Assembly (NCBI RefSeq): GCF_002099425.1
Contig: NW_018344015.1
Span: forward strand, 7,788,001-7,852,000
Direction: 5' to 3'
Length of the DNA: 64,000 bases
Source: Phascolarctos cinereus
Taxonomy: Eukaryota > Chordata > Mammalia > Diprotodontia > Phascolarctidae
Shown: in pieces, positions 44,995-56,219 of the stretch
Layout of the letters: every line of letters begins with the position of its first letter
How positions within the stretch are numbered: the stretch's first letter is position 1
The notes under the pieces: model-generated
What the model was told of the DNA's origin: nothing
The model's database searches: none
What the model saw: the letters and a program-made list of their open reading frames with translations, nothing else
Translations under genes and position numbers: made by a program

Positions 44995-46040
44995 TCAAAA
45001 TGATATGCACAATTTTATAGCCCTTTGGGTAGAGTTCTAAATTGCTCTCCTGAATGATTGGATCAGTTCACAACTCCACCAATAATGCATTAGTGTCCTA
45101 GTTTACCCACATCCCCTCCAATATTTGCCATTTCTCTTTTCTGTCTTATTAGCCAATCTGCCAGGTGTGAGGTGATTCCTCAGAGTTATTTTAATTCACA
45201 TTTCTCTAATCAATAGTGATTTAGAGCATTTTTTTTCATATGATTGTAGATAGCTTTTATTACTTCTTCTGAAAACTGCCTATTCATATCCTTTGACCAT
45301 TTATCAATAAGGAAATGACTTGTATTCTTATAAATTTGATTCAGTTCTCAGTATATTTGAGAAATGAGGCTTTTATGAGAGAAACTTGCTGTAAAATATT
45401 TCCCCCAGTGTCCTGCTTTCCTTCTTTCCTTGGCTGCACTGGTTTTGTTTTTGCAAAATCTTTTTAATCTAAAGTAATCAAAATTATCCATTTTGTATCC
45501 CATAATGTTCTCTTATGTTTTGCTTGGTCATAAATTCTTTTTCCCTTATATGTAGATCCAAAAAAAATTTTCCGTACTCCCCTAATTTACTTATGATATC
45601 ACCCTTTATGTCTAAATCATGAGCCCATTTTGACCTTATCTTGGTATAAATGTGAGATGTTGTTTTATACCTAGGTTTTGCCATACTGTTTTCCAGTGTT
45701 CCCAGCAGTTTTTGTCAAACAATGAGTTCTTCTCCCAGAAGTTTGGATCTTTGGGTTTGTCAAATGCTAGATTACCATGGTCATTTAGTACTGTGTATTA
45801 TGTATTCCACTGATCTGTTCCACTGATCCACCACTCTATTTCCTAGTCAGTATCAGATAGTTTTGATGATTACTGCTTTGTAATACAGTTTAAGATCTGA
45901 TATTGCTAGGCTACCTTTCTTCACATTTTTTTTTCATTGATTCCTTTGACATTTTTGACTAGATCTACTTCTTTATCATATTTGTTTGTATATTTATACT
46001 GAATCCCTGTTGAGTATGATAGATTTCTACACTCAATTGA

Positions 46041-46115
46041 ATGTATGTATTTATTTATATTATATACCTACGTACCTATATATATAATATACATATATTA
46101 TATATATATATATTT
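46041..46115. repeat. AT-rich low-complexity tract
   Basis: TATT/TATA-rich sequence inside the tail of the half-L1 copy, roughly where a shorter pyrimidine tract lies in related copies. Confidence 0.7.
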
Positions 46116-48589
46116 ATTTACTTCCCTGTCTTTGAACCAATTCTGATCAGAATGAGATTTGTGTTGCTCACTTGCCACCATTTTCCCCTTCACTGTAAAA
46201 ATTCTTCCTTGTATGCCTCTTTTATGTAAGATAATTTTTCCTGTCCTTCCTCTTCCTTCCCTTTTCTCCCATTGCATCTCTCTTTCTTGCTTATTAATTT
46301 GTTTTAGATCATTCCAACATAATCGAGTTATACCCATGCCCTCTGCCTATGTAGATGCCTTCTAACTTTCCTTATGGTGATAAAGACTTAGGAGTTACAT
46401 GTATCATCTTTCTGTATAGGAACATAAACAATTTAACTTATTGAATTCCTTATTATTTCTCTTTCATGTTTCTCTTTTATGCTTCTCTTGAGTCTTGTGT
46501 TTGAATGTCAGATTTACTACTTAGTTTGGTTCTTTTTATCAGGAATGCTTAAAATGCTCTGTTTCATTAAATATCAGTTTTTCTCCCTGAAGGATTATAC
46601 TAAGTTTTACTGGGTGGGTGATTCTTAGTTGTAATCTTCCTTTGCCTTCCAGAATATCATATTCTAAGCCCTCCATTCCTTTAAGATGGTAGCTGCTAAA
46701 TTTTGTGTGAGCTTGACTGTGGCTCTATAGTATTTGAATCATTTCTTTCTGGCTGCTTGAGATGTTTTCTTCTTGACCTGGGAACTTTGGATTTTGGCTA
46801 TCATATTCCTGGGAATTTTCATCTTGGGATCTCTTTCAGATGGTGATTGGTGGATTCTTTCAGTTTCTGTTTTACCATCTGGTTCTGGAATATCAGGGCA
46901 ATATTCTGTTAATAATGTCTTGAAATATGATGTCTAAGTTGTTTGATCATGGCTTTCAGATAGTTCAGTAATTCTTAAATTATCTCTCCTTGATCTATTT
47001 TCCAGGTCAGTTGTTTTTCTGATGAGATACTTTGTTTTCTTATAAATGTAATTTTTTGACTTTGTTTTGTTATTTCTTGATGTCTTCTGAAGTCATTAAC
47101 TTCCCACTGCCCACTTCTAATTTTTAAGGAGTTATTTCCTTCCATATTTTAAGGAGTTATTTTGTACTTCTTTTTCCATTTAGCTAACTTTTTTTTTAAG
47201 CAGTTACTTTCATCAGTGAAGTTTTGTGCCTCTTCTTCCATTTAGCCAATTCTGTTTTTTAAGGTGTATTTTCTTCAGTTTTTTTTGTGCAAGCTGTTAA
47301 TTGTCATTTCATAATTTCCTTATATTGCTCTCGTCTCTTTCCCCACTTTTTCCTCTAATACTCTTATTTGATTTTGAAGACCATTTTTTAAGCTCTTTGA
47401 GAAATTCTTGTTGGACTTGTGTCCAACTCACCTTTTCTTTTCTTTGAGGCTTTGCTTGTAGCTGTTTTGACATCATTATCTTCTTCTGAGTTTGTGTCTT
47501 ACTCTGTCTTGTCACTATAGTAGATTTTTATGGTCGGGTTCTTTTGTTTGTTTCCTTATTTTTTCTAGACTATTTTTTGACTTTGACTTTACCATGGTCA
47601 TTTAGTACTGTGTATTATGTATTCCACTGATCTGTTCCACTGATCCACCACTCTATTTCTGTGCACCAAACAAAACATAAGAGAGTATTGTGGGATAAAA
47701 AATGGATGTTAAAGTTGGGCTTTGTTCCTGGGGTGGGCTAGGGGGTCACTCTTCCAAGCTTTAAGCTTTTTTTGCACTGCTGTTTTCAGAGCTAGTTGTA
47801 GGGGTTTGGAAATTTTCGGTGTGATCCAGGGAGAAGTATGGTCACTGATCTCCTAGTCTGTGCTCTTTTCCTTACCAAGGAAGGGCCCTGCTTCTTTGGG
47901 ATCACAATTGATATCGTTCCTCAGTGCCTGTACTCCCATGGGATCAGAAGTAATACTGTTCTTCAGGGTCCTTGCTCCTTTGAGATAATAAGTGCTGTTG
48001 TCTGCCCTGGAACTGTGACCCAGAAGTGGGCATAGGCAACCTAGTTGCCAAACAACAGCATGTCCTGTGCCCAGTGCCAGCACAGGAGGCCCCTGTAGTC
48101 TTTTTCTGATAGTTGCCCAACTTACCATCTCTGGCTTGAGAGCTTCTGAAGCTGCTGCTTCTGTCAGTCCCACCAAGTCCCACCACTGGTGTTGCATCCA
48201 TATAGGCTTCTGTCCCCTTCCCCCATCCCTATTTCCTTTCATAGACCTTTCGTTTTGACCTTCTAAGATGTCTTGGGCTGGAAGAATGTCTTACCTTGAT
48301 TTTTTGCTTGAGAATTAGATTTGAGGTATTATTTTGAAATTATTTGGAAGGGAATGTTGGGAGAGCTTGGCTGCAGTGCCTCCTCTATTCTGTCATATTG
48401 GCTCTGCCCAAACACTGTATCTTAATACTACTTATTCTCTGGTTTGACAGACAAAAAAAAAAGTCAGTCAGACAACAAATATTTATCAAGTGCCTATAAT
48501 TCTAGGTGCTGTGGATACAAAGACAAAGAAGAAACAGTTGCTACCCTCAAGAAGCTTACATTCTATTGGGGAAGATATCTATAAAGAGC

Positions 48590-49560
48590 TTATGCAACTG
48601 CCCCCCTTCCCCTCAGTAAAATCTCCTAATTGCTAAACAAGCAAGTTTAAATCAGTTCACAAATTGGTTCATGCCACAAATCAACTTGCTTTAGATACAA
48701 AGGCCAAACATAATTGCAAAACATTAGTAAAAATGAATCTTGTGAGTGGTGAGGATAGGTCTTGTTAATTATTTTCCCATTTAAAATCACCTATACAGGG
48801 CTAAAATTTTTTATAGTAGAGAAAAAACAGTGAGAAATTGAGTTTTGTTAGCCATAGGAAAAGTCACAGCCTATCTTTTTACAGTATAAAACTTTTAGTT
48901 GATTGAATGTATTTTGCTTTTCTCTTCACTTACCTGTTCTACATGGCATCACATGTTACAGAAGATAACTTCAATTTTATCATTATTTGCTCTTAGGAAG
49001 AACCAAACATTTTTACCTTATGTAGTTTTGTTGAATGATTGACTCCTCAAATTTCTGGGGGGGGAAAAAAGATTATCTTTCTTAAAAGTAGAATGCCAAT
49101 TGAAAATCATTTACTTATTGTGTAAAATTAAAAGAACCTATCCTATCCTATCCCTACCTATGTTTACAATAGATGCCATATACATAAGAACAACATCTGG
49201 TGATCTTACCAGACTTCATTGATGTTTTTAAAAATATTCTTATATAGGTGCCTAAGAAATGTTGTGTACTTAGAACTGTGTTGTAAGAGAAATTATGATA
49301 ATAAGATTTCATATATTCTATAGTTTTGGACTTTTTTTCTTTTTAAAAATTGATGCTCTTTAAAAAAAAATAATGCTGTCACTTCCCAATGCCTGTCCCC
49401 TCACTCTGCTCAGAGTAGGATCCTCTCTTGTAACAGAGGAGTAAAACAAATCAGCACATCGGCCCTGTCTGATAGTCTATGTATTATTCAAAACTTACAG
49501 TTTGGCATCTTATAACAAGAGACTTTAAAAGTCATGACTGGCCATTGATGAGAGTTCTGA
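48590..49560. other. ASB3 intron 1 segment, no recognised feature
   Basis: AT-rich sequence between the half-L1 at 43.8-48.4 kb and the duplicated block at 49.6 kb. No gene or clear repeat seen. Confidence 0.45.
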
Positions 49561-49639
49561 TGGTTTTGATTGTTGTTTTTCTTTGTATTCTTTTCTGGGT
49601 CTTCAGTTACTATGACTGAAGCTCTTGAAGAAGCAGTTA

Positions 49640-50400
49640 CCTGGCTACATTAAGATAGGGTGTGCTTCCTGAGGTTATGGATGTGGGGGAGGGCTAGGCT
49701 GGAAACAAGATGAGGTCTGGGGTAAGCTCTCATTCCTAAGGCTCTTGTCATTGGCAGTTAGTCAGCAGTTAATGTTATCAGAAAGGAGGAAGATTGGCTC
49801 AGGGATTGCTTACCTCACTGATGGCCATAGGGCCTGATTTAGACACAAAGCCAATGGTTTGGGAGGTGATGAGGTAGGTGCTCTTATTCCTAGGGATCTT
49901 TGGCACAGGGTCCTTAGTTGTCTCCTTTCAGTGGAAGATGATGGTGGTGATTTGACTTGGCTGACATGTGGTGCTTTCAGTTTCTTACCTCAGGGCACCT
50001 TGCAGCTTCAGTTAAATTTATCTGCCCATTCCTTAGGAGGCAATGAGAGTTGGTGGGGATGGCTGGTCTCTCCTCCGGCAAGAGTTGTTCCACCGGATGA
50101 TGGCTGCAGGGACTCCGCTAGAAGCATGACAGGTGGTCTGGGGGAAGCTGCAACATCCAGGGCTCTTGGGCTTACTTGCCCTATGCTATTGCTGTTGGTG
50201 TTGGTGAGGAAGGTGTGCCCATTCTCCACAGGGACTACTCCCATCATTGATGGCTCTGGGCCCCAGGCTGAAAGCATTGCCAATGAAACCTAAAGGTCTT
50301 TGTTTCAGAGTCCCATGCCATCTCCAGTAGGTTCCAAGGACAGGTGGTAGTGATTTGACTTGCCTGACATGTTCCACCTGCTGTCTTTCCCTCACGGTAT
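49640..50400. repeat. Two diverged tandem copies of a ~0.42-kb unit
   Basis: Three landmarks recur in the same order at spacings of about 402-428 bases: GAGGTCTGGGGTAAGCTC (49,711) and AGGTGGTCTGGGGGAAGCTG (about 50,131); CACTGATGGCCATAGGGCC (49,816) and CATTGATGGCTCTGGGCC (50,244); GTGATTTGACTTGGCTGACA (49,946) and GTGATTTGACTTGCCTGACA (50,348). Identity is partial. The unit was not recognised. Its open frames are chance. Confidence 0.65.
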
Positions 50401-50704
50401 CTTGTTGTTCTATGTGGTGCTCCCATTTTTTTATAAGTTCTTTTGATGTGCCTTTTATATTTAGGCTATATGTACATTTGGAACTAATTGTAGTGTAAGA
50501 TGTCAATCTAAACTTAATTTTTTGATAGATTGCATTCTAGAAAACTGGGAAGTTTTCTGAGCAGTTCTGGTCAAATGGGGAATTCTTATCCTCAGTTTGT
50601 AGTTCGTGTTTTGGGATTTAATCGAACGCTAGGCTTTTTTGTTCAATTACTTCTTATTCTTGCTTACATTGCTTACATATCTGATTGATCAGGCTTTAAA
50701 AAAT

Positions 50705-51559
50705 TTTTTTTAATATTTTAAAAAAATATAAATTTATTTATTTTTAATTTTCAACATTCACTTCCACAAGTTTTCCAGTTCCGAATTTTCACCCCATCTC
50801 ACCCCTCCCCCCACCCCCAAGATGGCATGCATTCTGAATATCCCTTCCCCTAGTCTGTCCTCTCTTCTATCTCTCCCCCTTTCTCTTATGCCCTTCCCCT
50901 TCTATTTTCCTGTAGGGCAGGATAGACTTCTGTATCCCATTTCCTGTATTTCTTATTTCCCAGTAGCGTGTGAAAACATTTTTTTAAACATGTTTTTAAA
51001 ACTTTAGGTTTCAAATTTTCTTTCTTCCTCCCTCCCCACCTACCCTCATTGAAAAGGCAAGCAACTCAATATAGGTTGTACTTGTGCAGTTATGCAAAAC
51101 ACCTCCATAGTAGACATGTTGTGAAAAACTAACTCTATTTCCCTTAATTCTATCCTGCCTTCCCATTTATTCTATTCTTTCTTTTGACCCTTTCCCTCCT
51201 CAGATGCATTTATTTCTGATTACCCCCTTTCTCAGTCTGCCCTCTTCTCTATCATCTCCCTGCTCTCTTGTCCCCTTCTCCCCCTATTTTAACGTAGGGT
51301 AGGATAGATTTCCATACCCAACTGAATGTGTATGTTATTCCCTCCTTAAGCCAAATCCTATGAGAATAAGATTCCCTCATTCCCTCTCACCTTCCCCTGT
51401 TTCCCCTCCACTGTAAGAGACTTTTCTTTTGTTTTTTTTTTGTGAAAATAATTTACCCCATTCTACCTGTCCCTTTCGTTTTCTCTGAGTATAATCCTCT
51501 CTCATCCCTTAATTTTATTCTCCAGATATGACCGCTTAATCTTCAACTCACCCTGTGCC

Positions 51560-51628
<69 letters not shown>

Positions 51629-53692
51629 CTCTCCATATAATTTTTTTCTTCCAGCTACCCTAATACTGACAAAGGTCTCATGAGTTATAAATATCATCTT
51701 TCTATACAGGAATGTAAACAGTTCAGTCTTAATAAGTCTCTTATGATTTCTCTTTCCTATTTGCCTCTTCATGTTCCACTTGAGTCCTGTATTTGAAAGT
51801 CAGATTTTCTATTCAGCTCTGATCTTTTCATCAGGAATGCTTGAAAGTCCTCTATTTCACTGAATGACCATTTTTTCCCCTGAAGGATTATACTCAGTTT
51901 TGCTGGGTAGGTGATTCTTGGTTGTAATCCTATCTCCTTTGCTCTCTGGAATATTATATTCCATGCCCTGCAGTCCTTTAATGTAGAAGCTACTAAATCT
52001 TGTGTTATATCCTGATTGTGTTTCCACAATACTTGAATTGTTTCCTTCTGGCAGCTTGTAATATTTTCTCCTTGACCTGGGAACTCTGGAATTTGGCTAT
52101 AATATTCCTAGGAGTTTTCCTTTGGGGATCTCTTTCAGGAGGAGATCTGTGGATTCTTTCAATTTCTATTTTTGCCCTCTGGTTCTAATATATCAGGGCA
52201 GTTTTCCTTGATAATTTCTTGAAAGATGATGTCTAGGCTCTTTTTTTGATCATGGCTTTCAGATAGTCCAATAATTTTTAAATTCTCTCTCCTGGATCTA
52301 TTTTCCAGGTCAGTTGTTTTTCCAATGAGATATTTCACATTGTTTTCTAATTTTTCATTCTTTTGGATTTGTTTTACAGTGTCTTGATTTCTCATAAAGT
52401 CACTAGCTTCCAATTGTTCTCTTCTAATTTTTAAGGAAGTATTTTCTTCAGTAATCTTTTGAACTTCCTTTTCCATTTGGCCAATTTTTCTTTTTAGGGC
52501 ATTTTTCTCCTCATTGGCTTTTTGGACCTCTTTTGCCATTTGGGTTAGGCTATTTTTTAAGGTGTTATTTTCTTCAGTATTTTTTTGGGCTCCTTTAGCA
52601 AGCTGTTGACTTGTTTTTCATGATTTTCTTGCATCACTCTCATTTCTCTTCCCAGTTTTTCCTCTACTTCTCTTACTTGCTTCTCAAAATCCCTTTTGAG
52701 CTCTTCCAAGGCCTGGGACTGATTCATATTTATTTCTTGGAGGCTTTGGATGTAGGAGCTTTGATTTTGTTTTCTTCTTCTGGTTGTATATTTTGATCTT
52801 CTTTGTCACCAAAGTAAGATAATATAGTCTGACTCTTTTTGTGCTGCTTACTCATGATCCCGGCCAATTATTTGAGTTTTAAACTCTTTGTTAAGATAAG
52901 AATCTGCTTCCAATGTGGAGAATGTACTGTCCCAAGCCTCAGGGGTTTGTACAGCTGTTTTCAGAGATAGTTGTAGGGACCTGTAAATTTTCAGTTCTTG
53001 CAAGGTGGTATGATAAGGGGCAAGGTGTTTACTCCTTTCCTGGCCTGTGACCACAAGTACTCCTTTCTGTCCTGTAACTGTGAGGAGGGGTTCCTCTCCA
53101 CAGCCACTACAAGCTCCACCATGCCAGTGCTCCTTCTTCCCCCAGTACTGCCACCCAGAACTGTGATGCAGATCCAAACACAGGCAAAGCAAGAGATTGC
53201 TGCCTCAGCATTGGCAAAGAGATCCCTGCAACCTCTCTCTGATCAGCCACTGGATTCCCCCTCAGTCTGTGGGCCGGAAGCTCGGGAAGCAGCTGTCCCC
53301 CCACCCCGTGCGCAGGGCCACGCTCTTGGGGAATGGAGCTGAGACCCTGCCTTCCTTTCTCAGCACCACAGAAACAGACTTTTCCCACTGACGTTCTAAG
53401 TTGTCTTTGGCATTAGTGGATTGGAGGAGTCTGGAAACCTCCACAGGTGCCCATGATTCAGTCCTCTGAGGCCTGCTCCAAGTTTGCTGAGGCCTGTGTG
53501 CCCAGGCTCCCAGCCTGGCACGATATACCTTTCTGATCAATCATCCAGGTTGTTTTGGGCTGTAAATTTGTTTCATTCTGTCTTTTTGTGGGTTCTGCTG
53601 CTTCAGAATTTTTTTAGAGCCATTTTTTATGAGTATTTGGAGGGGTTTGGGAGAGAGCTCAAGGAAGTCACTGCTTTTACTCCACCATCTTC
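50705..53692 (-). mobile_element. Near-complete half-L1 (HAL1-like) insertion, ORF1 only
   Basis: A 3.0-kb minus-strand insertion bounded by ATCAGGCTTT on both sides (about 50,688 and 53,693). From its 5' end: GGAAGATGGTGGAG start, 5' UTR (to 52,856), ORF1 over 51,769-52,855 (MSKQHKKSQTIL at the start, coiled coil KEVQKANEEKNALKRKIGQ, RNA-binding core ENRSRRENLKIIGL, C-terminal RITYPAKLSI and a QDSSGT end), then a pyrimidine-rich tail and A-rich 3' end. There is no ORF2. ORF1 is broken by a few stops or shifts. The tail holds two similar 3'-UTR-like blocks about 380 bases apart and a (TC)n tract. Confidence 0.8.
51560..51633. repeat. (TC)n microsatellite in the half-L1 tail
   Basis: Nearly pure TC repeats directly 3' (in element sense, (GA)n) of ORF1. 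It probably arose from the pyrimidine-rich tail. Confidence 0.95.
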
Positions 53693-54944
53693 CATCAGGC
53701 TTTTTTAAAAACTAATATTGAATAGTTTTGATGACTACTACTTTGAAATATAGTTTGAAGTCTGGAAGTGGTAGTTCCCTGCAGGGGTTCTCCACCCCCC
53801 CCACCTACTGTTTTTCATACTCCCCTTTGATATTCTTGATCTCTGGTCCTAAAGGTGCATTTGTTATCATTTTTGTCTTATTTTATAAAATAATCCCTTG
53901 GTCATTTGTTTTCTGTGACACTAAATCTGTAAATTAATTTAGGTATTACCATCTTTTATTGTAGTAATGTAGCCCAATTATGATCAAGGAATAATATTTG
54001 CTTATATTAAGTATGCCTTCTTTGCAGTGGTAGTTATGTAAGACTTGAGTATGACTTGGTTAACTCTTACATACTTTGTGCATTTTATAGTTATTTTGAA
54101 TGGAATTTCTTTTTTTTTTTTGCTTTTGTTTTTGTTAGTAATGCAAGAATGCAAGAAAGCCTAGTGATTTTCATGTATTCATTCATAACTTGCTACTTTA
54201 TTGAAGTTATTATTAATTTCTTTAATTGACTTGCAGATATAGATAACTTTGCTTTCTCATTGCCTATGCTTATCTTTTTCTTGTCTTGTTGTTATAGCTA
54301 GCATTTCTGGAACTATATCAAATAATAGTGGTGAAAATTTAAATTCCTTGCTCTTTATTGTATTGTAAAGGCTTCTGTTACTTCTCTGTTACAGATAGAT
54401 ACTATATGTCATATTATGAAAAGAAATATTCCTATGTTTTTATTGTTTTTTATTAACATAGATGAGTGTTATACTTAGTTTCTTTACAGTTTTCAAAACA
54501 TTTTTGCTTATGTTATCCTATGTAATTCTCACAAAAACCCATTGGAGTAGGCAAGCTAAGTTATACTATTGTAAATTTATTGATGAGAAAGTTGAGACTC
54601 AAATGATTTGACCAATCACACAGCTCACACAAGGGTCAGAGCTATGATATAGCTCAGATAGGCTGATTGCTAATCTATGATATTTCCTACTGTTACACCA
54701 CACTGCCTAATCTATTATCCTTCTCACTACTACACCAGGCTGCCTACAATTCACTGACAGTTTTGTTTAGATTTACAGAAGAGAAGCTTATTTGTATTGT
54801 GAGACTCTTTACAGAAAATTTGAAGTTTGGCATAATATTTTCATTCTACTTTGTTGGGTCAGTCATGTATAATCAAAGGAACTATTCATTTAAAAATGTA
54901 ACATTTGAATTCTGACCCATTTCTTGAAAAGTCTAGAGCAGGGG

Positions 54945-55128
54945 TGGGGAACCAGAAGCCTCAAGGCCACATATGACCTTCTAGGTCCTTGGGTGCGGCC
55001 TTTTGTCCGAGTCCAAGTACAGAACAAATCCTTTAAGAGGATTTGTTCTGCGAAGTTTGGATTCAGTCAAAGGGCCGCTCTTGAGGACCTAGAGGGCCAC
55101 TTGTGACCCAGGGGCTGAGGGGCAAAGA
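54945..55128. mobile_element. hAT-like MITE, long imperfect hairpin
   Basis: The left arm starts CAGGGGTGGGGAACC, contains TCTAGGTCCTTGGGTGCGGCC in degraded form, and runs to a palindromic core (AGAACAAATCCTTTAAGAGG plus its mirror). The right arm mirrors it with GCCGCTCTTGAGGACCTAGA. This arrangement and the CAGGGG terminus are typical of nonautonomous hAT (Charlie-like) elements in marsupials. The right terminus is degraded, so the end and the 8-bp target duplication are not fixed. Confidence 0.6.
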
Positions 55129-55489
55129 AGTTGTGATTAATTACTACATTCAGTAAATGCTATCTTTCCTTCTTTATTCTAACTCAGTCCTATTAAAATA
55201 TCAGCAGATTTTTGTAGATGAGTATCATCTACAACTATCTTGACATAATAGGAACTGAACCTGGAATTAACAGTTTAGCTATCTGATTGATGGGCAGAAA
55301 GTAGAGTTCTCCATTGAAGAGAATAGGAATGGAAATACTGAGGAGATAGTGATAAAGACTATTCTCAGAGAAGAGGAAAACAGTGGTTTCTTTACTGTTT
55401 TTAGTGGTCAAGAATTGCACAGGATGAGAAGGTACATATACTTTATATATCAGCCCAGTACTCCTGCTTTCTGTTCCCAGGACTAGACA

Positions 55490-55680
55490 TGCCATCTCCT
55501 GCTTCCATGCTTTTGTCTAGGCCATCCTGTGTCTGGAATTCTCTCTTATCTAACCTTTGCCTCTTGGAATCCTAAACTTTGTAGAAGTCTCAGCTAAGGT
55601 TCCATCTCCTTCAAAGAGGCCTTTTCTGATTCCCCCTGTTTCAGTCCTCCCCTGATGTTACTTTGGGTTTACTTTGTGTA
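55490..55680 (+). mobile_element. L2 3' end fragment
   Basis: GCTTTTGTCTAGGCCATCC, GTAGAAGTCTCAGCTAAGGT and CAAAGAGGCCTTTTCTGATT follow the L2 3' region. Similar tails lie at 57,610-57,775 and 58,030-58,152. Confidence 0.65.
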
Positions 55681-56004
55681 GTAAATCTGCAAAGATTTCC
55701 ATAACATTTTTCTCAAGGGTACTTGAATTCACACTTGAAATTTTATCATAGCCCCAGATCTGCTTACAGAAGAGGTAAGAATAGCACTGAAGAGGGGAAA
55801 AAAAAAAGATGAGAAAAGCATCTTGGTTGATAAAGCATGCATAGAGATCTATTTGTGTTGAAGGAGATGTCATTGTGAGAGTGCTGAGGAATTGTTTTCT
55901 AGGGGAGGGGAGGAAATATGCTATAAAGGCCTAGAAAACAGTTTGTGCAGTATTAATTCCAAGAAAAGACAACCATGAGAATATCAACCACAAAATTATA
56001 TGCC

Positions 56005-56187
56005 AGGACAGCTCAGTGGTGCAATGAATAGAGGACCTGGAGTCCGGAGGACCTGAGTTCAAATTTGGCCATAGACACTTGATACTTACTAGCTGTGTGA
56101 TCCTGGGCGAGGCACTTAACCCCGATTGCCTCAACAAAAACAGACAAACCAAAACCCAACAAAAACCAAAACAAACAAAAAATAAAT
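56005..56187 (+). mobile_element. tRNA-derived SINE with target duplication
   Basis: Plus-strand short-class copy (GGACAGCTCAGTGGTGCAAT to an A/C-rich tail), flanked by AAATTATATGCC at about 55,993 and 56,188. Confidence 0.85.
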
Positions 56188-56219
56188 AAATTATATGCCC
56201 TATTTCTCCATTTATATAA

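Larger units (their letters stand above)
43790..48410 (-). mobile_element. Half-L1-like copy carrying a solo LTR and an internal copied insertion
   Basis: Minus-strand order: 5' end near 48,410 (GGGCAGAGCCAATATGACAG), 5' UTR to about 47,520, degraded ORF1 (about 46,560-47,520), T/C-rich tail, C-terminal part of ORF2 (about 45,000-45,930 and 43,990-44,412) and L1 3' UTR. The layout matches the copy at 3.1-6.7 kb, but the ORF2 piece is longer. An LTR interrupts it at 44,413-44,994. ORF1 and ORF2 are not open. Confidence 0.7.
50400..54440 (-). mobile_element. Older L1 ORF2 fragment split by a half-L1
   Basis: Decayed antisense L1 ORF2 lies at about 50,400-50,700 and continues at 53,703-54,440 (ATAGTTTTGATGACTACTAC, ATAGTTTGAAGTCTGGAAG). 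The half-L1 at 50,705-53,692 separates the two parts. Confidence 0.6.

Noticed and set aside
49859-50293. 144-codon open frame
   Set aside because: It lies across the duplicated 0.42-kb units, is Trp/Gly-rich with no domain, and the second unit does not keep the frame.
53000-53540. Open frames of 92-114 codons near the half-L1 5' end, and the equivalent at 31.1-31.6 kb
   Set aside because: Both places are copies of the same L1-type 5' UTR, so similarity between the frames reflects shared repeat ancestry, not a conserved gene.
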